From assembly GCF_018402695.1 (NCBI RefSeq), contig NZ_JAGYIM010000016.1, forward strand, positions 434,001 through 498,000: a stretch of DNA of 64,000 nucleotides, written 5' to 3'. Source of the DNA: Arsukibacterium sp. (lineage in GTDB: Bacteria; Pseudomonadota; Gammaproteobacteria; Enterobacterales; Alteromonadaceae). The position numbers were made by a program, and so were the translations under genes. The notes beneath the pieces are model-generated. The model was not told the DNA's origin, did not search any database, and was given only the letters and a program-made list of their open reading frames with translations. Shown in pieces: positions 45,743 through 53,569 of the stretch (the first letter of the stretch is position 1; the number at the start of each line of letters is the position of its first letter).

Positions 45743-46798
45743 ATGGCCAATTTATTCGACCCAATTCAAGTGGGAGAGTTACAACTACCAAACCGGATCA
45801 TCATGGCGCCGTTAACCCGCTGCCGGGCGAGTGCCGGCAGGGTCCCAAATGACCTGATGGTAAAGTACTACCAGCAACGTGCCACTGCGGGGTTGATTAT
45901 TACCGAAGCAACCTCAGTTTCGCCAATGGGGGTAGGTTACCCGGATACCCCTGGGATCTGGTCGGATGCCCAGGTAGCAGGCTGGCAAAAAGTAACCGCA
46001 GCTGTGCATCAGGCGGGTGGCCGGATAATGCTGCAGTTGTGGCATGTTGGCCGTATTTCCGATCCACACTATTTAGATGGCGAGTTGCCGGTAGCACCCA
46101 GTGCTATTGCAGCGGACGGCCATGTTAGTTTACTGCGGCCGAAAAAAGCTTTTGTTACACCGCGGGCACTGGCGACTGCAGAAATTGCTGACATTGTTGA
46201 AGCGTATCGGTTGGGCGCTGAAAATGCTAAAAAGGCCGGATTTGACGGTGTGGAAATTCACGGTGCCAATGGTTACTTACTGGACCAGTTTCTGCAGGAT
46301 GGCAGTAACCAGCGTACTGATCAGTATGGCGGCAGCATTGAAAACCGGGCCCGGCTAATGCTGGAAGTGACAGATGCCGTCATCTCGGTGTGGGGGGCAG
46401 GCCGGGTTGGCATGCATTTAGCCCCCAGAGCAGATGCGCATAGCATGGGTGATTCACAGCGTAACGATACCTTTGGCTATCTGGTGCAGCGCCTGGCTAA
46501 ACGTAATATTGCCTTTATTTGTGCCCGGGAAGCGCAAGCCGATGACAGCTTAGGCCCGAAACTGAAGCAGTTGTTTGGCGGCGTCTATATTGCCAATGAA
46601 AAGTTTGATAAAAGTAGTGCCAATAGGCTTATCGCTAGTGGTGATGCTGATGCTGTCGCCTTTGGTGTGCCTTATATCGCTAACCCCGATTTAGTGGCGC
46701 GTTTTGCTAAAGATGCTGAACTGAATACGGCAAGACCAGAGCTGTTTTATAGCGGTGGTGCAGAGGGCTATACTGATTATCCGGTCTTGGCTGAATAA
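45743..46798 (+). CDS. nemA: Old Yellow Enzyme, NADH:flavin oxidoreductase / alkene reductase
   Basis: A 351-residue FMN enzyme that reduces activated C=C bonds or nitro compounds with NAD(P)H. Visible motifs are NRIIMAPLTRCRA (FMN site), LWHVGRISDPHY, GVEIHGANGYLLDQF (active-site His and Asn) and DQYGGSIENRARL. The length and the HGAN motif place it with NemA-type ene-reductases. It sits alone between divergent and convergent genes and is closed by a strong terminator. The symbol is by similarity; function in this strain is not shown. Confidence 0.9.
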   Translation: MANLFDPIQVGELQLPNRIIMAPLTRCRASAGRVPNDLMVKYYQQRATAGLIITEATSVSPMGVGYPDTPGIWSDAQVAGWQKVTAAVHQAGGRIMLQLWHVGRISDPHYLDGELPVAPSAIAADGHVSLLRPKKAFVTPRALATAEIADIVEAYRLGAENAKKAGFDGVEIHGANGYLLDQFLQDGSNQRTDQYGGSIENRARLMLEVTDAVISVWGAGRVGMHLAPRADAHSMGDSQRNDTFGYLVQRLAKRNIAFICAREAQADDSLGPKLKQLFGGVYIANEKFDKSSANRLIASGDADAVAFGVPYIANPDLVARFAKDAELNTARPELFYSGGAEGYTDYPVLAE

Positions 46799-46831
46799 CT
46801 GTAAGCGGTAGTCAGGCATAAAATTCAGGAT

Positions 46832-46863
46832 AAAAAAAGCGCCTTTAACCAGGGCGCTTTTTT
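46832..46863. terminator. Bidirectional terminator, nemA / PEP-CTERM gene
   Basis: Perfect stem AAAAAAGCGCC / GGCGCTTTTTT around a 9-nt loop. T runs on both strands serve the two convergent genes. Confidence 0.88.
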
Positions 46864-46877
46864 ATAAAACAGGCAGC

Positions 46878-47609
46878 TTATTTGGCGCGCTTGCGCTTGG
46901 TCGCACCTGCTAACAGTAACAGACCTGCGCCCATAACCGCCAGTGAAGCCGGCTCTGGTACATCAACTGCCATAGTGCCGAAAGTAAGGTTATCGTAACG
47001 AACATTAAACGAGTTACCATCGTTTTTGGCATTCAAAATGACTTCACCAAAGTATGCATGATTGTCGCTGGTACTGGTAAATACCAGATTGCCATTAACC
47101 AGATAATTAATAAAGCCATCAGTAATTTGATAAGCAAATGTATTAAAGCTATCTAAGGTAAGTAATGATGGATCCAGCGCAAAAAAGGTATTCAGATTAC
47201 CCTCATATCCCTGCGCGCCTGTAACGCCGTCACTTACTACTGATTCCAGTATCGGGTAATAGCTGATGGCATCAGCCGGGTTGTAAGCGACACCCCAGAT
47301 GCCTCCTAAACGCTCGTCAGTCAGGCCATGTTGGCTATCCAGAAACATATCAATTGCCAGATATGTCGACATGCCGGTATCCAGCTTCATTCCCTGGGTC
47401 TGACCAAAAGTTTCAACACCACATTTGGCTTGTTCGGCACCGTCAATGCTCATCAACAGTTCGTTGTCGACGATAGTGAAGCTTGCCGGATCGCAACGAT
47501 CGGTAGTCCAGTTACTCAAATCGTCGCCATTATTGAATTCATAGGTAGTTAATGCCGCATTTGCATAGGCGCTAACACATAAAGTACTAAGCAGTAATGC
47601 CATTTTCAT
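46878..47609 (-). CDS. PEP-CTERM sorted exported protein
   Basis: A 243-residue secreted protein with AAGGAA before ATG 47609. The signal peptide is MKMALLLSTLCVSAYANA, followed by a beta-rich mature domain (YEFNNGDDLSNWTTDRCD) of the jelly-roll type often seen in such proteins. The C-terminus has the PEP-CTERM signal: VPEPASLAVMGAGLLLLAG followed by a basic TKRKRAK, which an exosortase cleaves for surface display. No exosortase gene is in the window, so it must be encoded elsewhere if the protein is sorted. Confidence 0.88.
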   Translation of the reverse strand: MKMALLLSTLCVSAYANAALTTYEFNNGDDLSNWTTDRCDPASFTIVDNELLMSIDGAEQAKCGVETFGQTQGMKLDTGMSTYLAIDMFLDSQHGLTDERLGGIWGVAYNPADAISYYPILESVVSDGVTGAQGYEGNLNTFFALDPSLLTLDSFNTFAYQITDGFINYLVNGNLVFTSTSDNHAYFGEVILNAKNDGNSFNVRYDNLTFGTMAVDVPEPASLAVMGAGLLLLAGATKRKRAK

Positions 47610-47830
47610 TGTTATTTCCTTTTTTAGATACTCATGTTAACAGCAGCAAGATACACGCCAACTAAGATAGTTTATAAAAACAACAATTTAGAATATGTTT
47701 ATATAGTCTCTGTAAGATTTTTTGACGTTTTTTTGTTTGAATTATGTCTAATTACATCAGGCTGCTGGGTCTTGTAGATCCAGCAGTATTAGCTATAGTT
47801 AATGGATAACAGGAGCAGGGAGCAAAGCTC

Positions 47831-48625
47831 GTGGTTACTGGCGTTTCCAGTATATCGACAACAAAGCGGGTAATTAAATTGCATTGCCTGTTTCTGATGC
47901 TCTGTCTGCTTTTTATGCTTAGCCACTTGCATGCTCAGGTATTGCGGGTGGCTATTCCTGACGAAGATTACCCACCTTATTATTATGTGCTTGACGATAA
48001 TTTAACCGGTTTCTCGGTTGAAACATTGCAAAGCATTGCCAGCGAACTGGAATTAACGCTGGAGTTTCAGCGCTTGCCATGGAGCCGGGTAGTTAATCAT
48101 GTAGAGACTGGTAAGGCTGATGTTATTCCGGTGTTTTATAAGACACCGGCCAGGATGCAGCGATTTGAGTTTAGTGACGAAAGCTATTTAATTGATCCCA
48201 TAGTGCTGTTGTGCGCCAATCCTTGTCCCTTGCAATTTGATGGCACCCTTGCCAGCCTGGGCAGTGAACCGGTAGCGACAGTGCGGCATTTTTCTTATGG
48301 CAGTGTTTTAGATGAAATGCGTTTTCCCCGGGTCGATCTGGTGGAGTCAGATCATATGCTGTTCCGGATGCTACTGGGCAAAAGAGTAAAATTAGTGATG
48401 GCCTCGGCCCATACTATTACCCACTCATCGTTGTTGCAGCAGTCGGCCGCTGAGGTGCTGATGTTACAACCTGCACTGGATTTTGTTGAAGTTTACTTTG
48501 CGTTTGGCAAACAGCAGGGCTTGCCTGCTGCTCAGCGCCGGCAGTTTAATCAGGCGCTGGCGAAATTTAAGCGCGGTGAGCGATATCAGCAGTTACTGGC
48601 TAAATATCAGTTGCAGTCGCGCTGA
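47831..48625 (+). CDS. Periplasmic solute-binding protein (SBP_bac_3-like)
   Basis: About 264 residues from GTG 47831, preceded by GGGAG; later in-frame ATG codons near 47900 are alternatives. After a long N-terminal hydrophobic signal (CLFLMLCLLFMLSHLHAQ) comes LRVAIPDEDYPPYYYVLDD and GFSVETLQSIASELELTLEF, the opening of the type 3 solute-binding fold used for amino acids. No ABC transporter genes are adjacent, so it may be a sensory or orphan binding protein. Confidence 0.82.
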   Translation: MVTGVSSISTTKRVIKLHCLFLMLCLLFMLSHLHAQVLRVAIPDEDYPPYYYVLDDNLTGFSVETLQSIASELELTLEFQRLPWSRVVNHVETGKADVIPVFYKTPARMQRFEFSDESYLIDPIVLLCANPCPLQFDGTLASLGSEPVATVRHFSYGSVLDEMRFPRVDLVESDHMLFRMLLGKRVKLVMASAHTITHSSLLQQSAAEVLMLQPALDFVEVYFAFGKQQGLPAAQRRQFNQALAKFKRGERYQQLLAKYQLQSR

Positions 48626-48643
48626 CAACTCCGCCAGACACCA

Positions 48644-49156
48644 TCAGGCCTGATAAGGCCCGCCGTCTTTCGCAGTAAAGCATTTTTCACTCTGGCAACC
48701 TTTATTAACCTGTTTACCGGTCAGCATACTGAACCAGGGTTCACCGGCCTGTTTGGCTTGCAGCTGGATATCGTCAATGCCGGCGCAGTCTTTTTCACCG
48801 TTGCCGCCGTGGCGGTTTAATACCAGCTCCACATGGCGACCTTCATTTACCAATACCAGTGATTCCGGCGCTTCCCGGTGACCACTCAGTGCTACAAACT
48901 GCCCAGGGTTTTGCAGGCCGCTTTTGCTGCCATCGCCAAAGAACGCCAGCAGGTGCTGGAAATACACCATATAGCACACTACATCTTTGTGTGAGCCTTG
49001 TGCCAACGGGAAGGTTTTATCCAGGAAGCCTTTCGAGTAATCCATGATCTGCTTTACATGGCGCTCGTTCAGCTGGTTAATAACGCTAAGCTCGGTCGCC
49101 ATCCAGGCAGTTTGGTTTGGCGTGTGTTGGCTGTGGGTTGGGGCCAGTGTCGTCAT
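48644..49156 (-). CDS. Stand-alone malate synthase G insertion-domain protein
   Basis: A 170-residue protein with GATGAGGA before ATG 49156. It matches only the alpha/beta insertion domain of malate synthase G: FLDKTFPLAQGSHKDVVCYM, DGSKSGLQNPGQFVALSGHR, ESLVLVNEGRHVELVLNRHG and DCAGIDDIQLQ run in the same order as in the enzyme. The catalytic TIM-barrel parts are absent and a stop codon ends the gene cleanly, so this is a separate protein, not a broken malate synthase. It is divergent from the DUF3612 regulator gene. Such regulators are often found next to glyoxylate-cycle genes, so a role in that pathway is likely. Confidence 0.78.
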   Translation of the reverse strand: MTTLAPTHSQHTPNQTAWMATELSVINQLNERHVKQIMDYSKGFLDKTFPLAQGSHKDVVCYMVYFQHLLAFFGDGSKSGLQNPGQFVALSGHREAPESLVLVNEGRHVELVLNRHGGNGEKDCAGIDDIQLQAKQAGEPWFSMLTGKQVNKGCQSEKCFTAKDGGPYQA

Positions 49157-49209
49157 GTTGTTATCCTCATCTTTGTCGGGTCTTTTTACAAAAAGTTATT
49201 TAACACTCC

Positions 49210-49303
49210 GGCCCGCAACTCCTGCTGTGCTCGCCACAGCAACTCGCTGCCGCTTGCGCGTTCGCTCAGACACTCTGTGGCTGCGCTATCAGGATTCCGG
49301 GCC
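49210..49303. repeat. Dispersed palindromic repeat, copy 1
   Basis: Arms GGCCCG and CGGGCC enclose CTCGCCACAGCAACTC and GCTCAGACACTCTGTGGC, so the core forms GCCACAG/CTGTGGC pairing around a variable inner hairpin. Shares its core with copies at 53222-53314 and (inverted) 56264-56405. Confidence 0.75.
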
Positions 49304-49394
49304 TTCGTTTAAGTCGCGTTTCTTAGAACGCAGACCAGTTGCTATCGGTTAAAAACTAGTCTAGGCTAAAAATCAGCATAATTTCACAATAAAA

Positions 49395-49416
49395 ATTTTA
49401 CAGTGTGAATTTTACA
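49395..49416. promoter_or_regulatory. Possible operator upstream of the DUF3612 regulator
   Basis: Two direct repeats of ATTTTACA start 14 bp apart (49395-49402 and 49409-49416), directly before the regulator ATG. Repeated half-sites at this place would fit autoregulation. Confidence 0.3.
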
Positions 49417-49418
49417 AA

Positions 49419-50924
49419 ATGAAAGCAAACAAAAGCCTGCTCAGAAAGTCGCATTTTTTAGGAACTAAAATCAGAAACCTGAGAAAGCGTAATAACTTAA
49501 CCATGGAAGACTTGTCTACCCGGTGCATTCGGGTGAACCCGGAGCAAGCGCCGTCGGTGTCATATTTGTCGATGATAGAGCGCGGCAAACGGACCCCAGG
49601 CATTGAAATGCTGCAGGTGATCGCCGAAGTATTTCAAAAAGACCTCGACTGGTTTTTAGATGGCGAAGATAACGGCCAGGATTTAACCCCGCAAAAGGGC
49701 AGTCGTGGCGGCATTAGCGGCATGGCACTAGAACCGGGGTTTTTATTCTCAACTGATATCCTGCAAATTGCCATTCCGGAGATGCTGTCGCAAACCGGTA
49801 CCAGCGGCAAACAGTTTGCTCAGCTGTTGATCCGGGCGCATCAGGAGCATCATCAGAATCATTTTCCTGAGTTGGAGCGGGCGGCAGAGGAGGTGGGCCA
49901 GAAGCGCATGCCATTAACGGTGGATCAGCTCATGGCTATTTTGAAACAGCTTGGCGTTAAAGTAAGCTGGTTTACTGAGCCACCAAAAGAAATACTGGAT
50001 GAGTTAGGCGTGCTGTCAAAAAATGTCGCCACCTCGTTTTTTACCCCGCCGGCAACCCTGCATTTAAACCACTTGCTGCAGCAATTTCCAACGCGCTTAA
50101 AGTATGAACTGGCGGTGCATATTGGCCATGCCGTGCTACACAACAAAGACGGTGTAAAAAGCAGTATGACAGTTGGTGGTACCCACGACGATGACATGTC
50201 GCAGTCGACTGCTGTGCAGCCGCAGGACATGCTGCACGCCTGGCGCGATTTTGAGTCAAGCTTTTTTGCCGGCGCGCTGCTGTGTCCCAAACTTCCGTTT
50301 CGTCAACTACTCGACCGCCAGGGCTATGAAATCAGCAGCCATCAGCAGGCGGGTGTGTCGGCGTCAGTAGCGATGCGGCGGATGACTGCGGTATCGCCGT
50401 ACACTCACTGGCATTACTTTGATGCCTACACCCCGGGCAAACTAAAGGCGGTGTATCGCGGCAATGGCATACCATTGCCATGGGGCAATATGCGCAAGGT
50501 GGAAGATCCCTGTCAGAACTGGGCGGTATTCCGGATGTTTGATGTCGAGGGTGTTGCCAGCAGTGCCCAGTTGTCTTTGCTGGATGTCAACGGTCAGCCG
50601 CGGATTTACTGTTGTGAGTCGACCAAAGTGAGCGATTTAGCCGGTAATAACCATGTATTGTGCGCCGGTATTGATCTTAACCCGGCTTTGCTGGCCCAGG
50701 GTGTCGATGCTGATGCCATGGCCAGCGAGCTGAAACAGCTGTGTATAAACAGCGCAGGCGGTGCCAGAGTCCCTAAAACTATTCAGACCTCTTTAACCAG
50801 CGTTGCCAATATTTTAAATATCAACTGGGTAGCCCGCAGCCTGCAAAAACCAGCGCAGTTAATTTGTGCCCGGGGCAATAGTTGTCCGCGCAGTCCGGGC
50901 TGTTACACCTGCGAGAAGGGTTAA
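49419..50924 (+). CDS. XRE-family regulator with DUF3612 domain
   Basis: A 501-residue regulator. The N-terminal helix-turn-helix (LGTKIRNLRKRNNLTMEDLS, YLSMIERGKRTPGIEMLQVI) is followed by the DUF3612 domain, which recalls the short-chain fatty acyl regulators (PrpR/RamB-type) that control glyoxylate and propionate genes. A C-terminal cluster, CARGNSCPRSPGCYTCEKG, has four Cys. It is divergent from the malate-synthase-domain gene, and its own upstream region holds direct repeats that may be the operator. The ATG at 49419 has no strong ribosome binding site. Confidence 0.85.
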   Translation: MKANKSLLRKSHFLGTKIRNLRKRNNLTMEDLSTRCIRVNPEQAPSVSYLSMIERGKRTPGIEMLQVIAEVFQKDLDWFLDGEDNGQDLTPQKGSRGGISGMALEPGFLFSTDILQIAIPEMLSQTGTSGKQFAQLLIRAHQEHHQNHFPELERAAEEVGQKRMPLTVDQLMAILKQLGVKVSWFTEPPKEILDELGVLSKNVATSFFTPPATLHLNHLLQQFPTRLKYELAVHIGHAVLHNKDGVKSSMTVGGTHDDDMSQSTAVQPQDMLHAWRDFESSFFAGALLCPKLPFRQLLDRQGYEISSHQQAGVSASVAMRRMTAVSPYTHWHYFDAYTPGKLKAVYRGNGIPLPWGNMRKVEDPCQNWAVFRMFDVEGVASSAQLSLLDVNGQPRIYCCESTKVSDLAGNNHVLCAGIDLNPALLAQGVDADAMASELKQLCINSAGGARVPKTIQTSLTSVANILNINWVARSLQKPAQLICARGNSCPRSPGCYTCEKG

Positions 50925-51052
50925 TGAATACCCAATATATTCTGTTACAACTTGTTGGTTACAGATATTTGGCTTTGGCTGACGGCAGCGTTAAGATAGC
51001 AATGACACTATAACTATAACCGAATTTCATGCCCGTATTTCAGGAACATATA

Positions 51053-53122
51053 ATGAAGAAAATCAGTATTATTGCTGCCAGCGTTGCGCTGGCATTAGGT
51101 CTGGCCGCATGCAGCGAACCAGCAGCTACTAAAACCAGTGAGCCGGTAGCGGCGCAACAACAAGCACCGCGGGTATCTGGGGTAGACAGCCAGTACTTTG
51201 ACCCGGCGGTAAAATTCAGCGAAGACTTCTTTTTAGCGGTAAACGGTAAATGGTTGGCTGAAACCGACATTCCGGCTGATAAAGCATCTTATGGCTCCTT
51301 CCATATTCTGAACGATAACTCGCAACAGGCCGTTAAAGCCATTATTGATGAAGTGTCGGCCCGTACTGATTTAAAAGAGGGCTCTGACGAGCAGAAATTA
51401 GGTCATTTCTATAACAGCTTTATGGACGAAGCAACGATAGAAAAGCTGGGGTTGAGCCCGTTGCAGCCACAACTGGATGCCATTAGCTCGCTGGAAAACA
51501 AAGACCAGTTGCCGGCGTTATTTGCCCGTCTGCAACGCGATGGTATTGCTATTCCGTTTGGTTGGTTTATTAACAATGACGCGAAAAACTCGACCGAATA
51601 TGCGGTGTATCTGAGCCAGGGTGGCTTAGGATTGCCGGATCGCGACTATTACTTTAACGATGACGAAAAGTCATTAAAGCTGATTGCCGATTACCAAGAA
51701 TATTTAACCGATATGTTCAGCCTGGCAGGCCATGCTGAGCCAGCAGCGGCTGCAGAGCGCGTTTATGCGCTGGAAAAAGCGCTGGCCGAGCACCACTGGA
51801 CCCGGTTAGATAACCGTAATGCCGACAAAACTTACAACAAAATGGCGGTAGCTGAGCTGAATACCAGCATGGGTGACTTTGACTGGGCAGCCTTTGCCAA
51901 TGAGGTAAAATTAGCCGAAGTGAATGACATTATTGTACGGCAGCCCAGCTACTTTGCCGGTTTCGCCAAGGTCGTAGAGAACACTGACTTACAAAGCTGG
52001 CAGGATTACCTGAGTTTAAAAACGATTCATGGCTATGCTGATAAGCTGAGCAGCAACTTCGCTGATCGCCGCTTTGCCTTCTATGGCACCACCTTGAGCG
52101 GTACTGAGCAACAGCAACCACGCTGGAAGCGGGCGGTAGATGCGTCAGATCAGGTATTGGGTGAACTGACCGGTAAGCTGTATGTTGAGCGCCACTTTAA
52201 ACCGGAAGCCAAGGCGCGGATGGAAGAGTTGGTGGCCAACCTGATTAAAGCCTACGAGATCTCGATTAACGAGCTGGAGTGGATGACCGAGGAAACGAAG
52301 GTTGCTGCACAGGAGAAGCTGAGCAAGTTCACTCCGAAAATTGGCTACCCGGATAAGTGGAAAGATTATTCCGCGTTAGAAATTAAAGCTGATGATTTAG
52401 TAGGTAACTTTATCCGTGCCAGCCACTGGGGCTACGATCAGATGGTGGCCAAATTAGGTCAGCCTATCGATAAAGGCGAGTGGTTTATGACCCCGCAAAC
52501 CGTTAATGCTTATTACAACCCGGTTAACAATGAAATTGTGTTCCCGGCAGCTATTCTGCAGCCGCCATTCTTTAATATGGATGCGGATGATGCGGTAAAC
52601 TATGGCGGTATTGGTGGCGTGATTGGCCACGAAATCGGCCACGGGTTTGACGACCAGGGTGCCAAATACGATGGTGAGGGTAATCTGCGTAACTGGTGGT
52701 CACAGCAAGATAAAGATCAGTTCCAGGCGCGTGGTGCCAAGTTAATTGGCCAGTACAACAAGTTTGAACCGCTGCCAGGCGTTAATGTTAACGGTGCAGT
52801 AGCACTGGGTGAAAACATTGGTGATTTAGGTGGGATGACGGTGGCGCTGAAAGCCTATAATTTATCACTGGACGGTAAAGAAGCACCGGTAATGGATGGC
52901 TTTAGCGGTGAACAGCGGTTCTTTATCAGCTGGGCCCAGGTATGGCGCACCAAGTTCCGGGAAGAAGCACTGCGTCGCCAGTTAAGCACCGGCCCGCATT
53001 CACCGGCCCATTACCGGGTTATTGGTGTGTTGCCGAATATTCCTGAGTTTTACACCGCCTTTGATATTAAAGAAGGCGATGCGATGTATATCGCGCCAGA
53101 ACAGCGAGTCAAAATCTGGTAG
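51053..53122 (+). CDS. M13-family metallopeptidase (PepO-like) lipoprotein
   Basis: About 689 residues from ATG 51053 (an upstream GTG or ATG reading at 51029 adds eight unlikely residues); AGGA lies upstream. Lipobox LAACS (Cys 20), then the neprilysin-type peptidase: VNGKWLAETDIPADKASYGS, the zinc motif VIGHEIGHGFDDQG (HExxH) and the third ligand in GENIGDLGGM, with the M13-conserved NAYYNPVNNEIVFPAAILQP and the C-terminal end YIAPEQRVKIW. It is probably anchored in the outer or inner membrane and cleaves small peptides. Confidence 0.92.
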   Translation: MKKISIIAASVALALGLAACSEPAATKTSEPVAAQQQAPRVSGVDSQYFDPAVKFSEDFFLAVNGKWLAETDIPADKASYGSFHILNDNSQQAVKAIIDEVSARTDLKEGSDEQKLGHFYNSFMDEATIEKLGLSPLQPQLDAISSLENKDQLPALFARLQRDGIAIPFGWFINNDAKNSTEYAVYLSQGGLGLPDRDYYFNDDEKSLKLIADYQEYLTDMFSLAGHAEPAAAAERVYALEKALAEHHWTRLDNRNADKTYNKMAVAELNTSMGDFDWAAFANEVKLAEVNDIIVRQPSYFAGFAKVVENTDLQSWQDYLSLKTIHGYADKLSSNFADRRFAFYGTTLSGTEQQQPRWKRAVDASDQVLGELTGKLYVERHFKPEAKARMEELVANLIKAYEISINELEWMTEETKVAAQEKLSKFTPKIGYPDKWKDYSALEIKADDLVGNFIRASHWGYDQMVAKLGQPIDKGEWFMTPQTVNAYYNPVNNEIVFPAAILQPPFFNMDADDAVNYGGIGGVIGHEIGHGFDDQGAKYDGEGNLRNWWSQQDKDQFQARGAKLIGQYNKFEPLPGVNVNGAVALGENIGDLGGMTVALKAYNLSLDGKEAPVMDGFSGEQRFFISWAQVWRTKFREEALRRQLSTGPHSPAHYRVIGVLPNIPEFYTAFDIKEGDAMYIAPEQRVKIW

Positions 53123-53163
53123 CTGTAAATCTATCGGGTAAGAAAAATCTGTTATAATGCACG

Positions 53164-53193
53164 GGCTGAACACTTAGGTGTTCAGCCTTTTTT
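53164..53193 (+). terminator. Terminator after the M13 peptidase gene
   Basis: 10-bp perfect stem GGCTGAACAC / GTGTTCAGCC with a 4-nt loop, followed by six T. Confidence 0.9.
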
Positions 53194-53221
53194 GTGCGAC
53201 AAGCTAAGTGTTTGGGCTGTC

Positions 53222-53314
53222 GGTTACAATTCCTGCCCTGGCTCGCCACAGCAACTCTCAAATGCTGGCGCATTTGCTCAGACACTCTGTGGCGCCCAGT
53301 TCAGGATTCTAACC
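53222..53314. repeat. Dispersed palindromic repeat, copy 2
   Basis: Outer arms GGTTACAATTCCTG and CAGGATTCTAACC, then CGCCACAG / CTGTGGCG, then an inner hairpin CAAATGC / GCATTTG. Shares CTCGCCACAGCAACTC and GCTCAGACACTCTGTGGC with copy 1. Lies in the 447-nt gap before acnB. Confidence 0.78.
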
Positions 53315-53471
53315 TCTGCTGCAGACAACGGGCGACACGGTATCTTTGCACCGAAGCCGACCGGAACCCTCAGCATACTGAGGTCTGACCACTATAACAA
53401 AGAATATATAACATCCGGTTTCCCATTCATGCCATTTATACCCACTATAAGCGGCGTGTTAAAAGGCCTGA

Positions 53472-53500
53472 TGTCAATTTGGCCCGAATTTTTATATAAT
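53472..53500 (+). promoter_or_regulatory. Possible acnB promoter
   Basis: TATAAT at 53495-53500 with TGTCAA 17 bp upstream as a weak -35 and the acnB start 69 bp downstream. The -10 is perfect, the -35 is poor. Confidence 0.4.
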
Positions 53501-53569
53501 CTCGCCCATTCATTCTAAGAATGACGCCGCAGTAGCAAGACTGCCGGCAACGACCAAGAGGATCATACT

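Noticed and set aside
49210-49303. tRNA gene inside the dispersed repeat
   Set aside because: A T-arm-like stretch (GGTTAGAATCC in copy 2 on the minus strand) occurs, but acceptor, D and anticodon arms cannot be formed.
53194-53388. Coding ORF downstream of the M13 peptidase
   Set aside because: The frame covers the terminator and the palindromic repeat; its translation (RPVQDSNL-like) is the usual artefact of such repeats.
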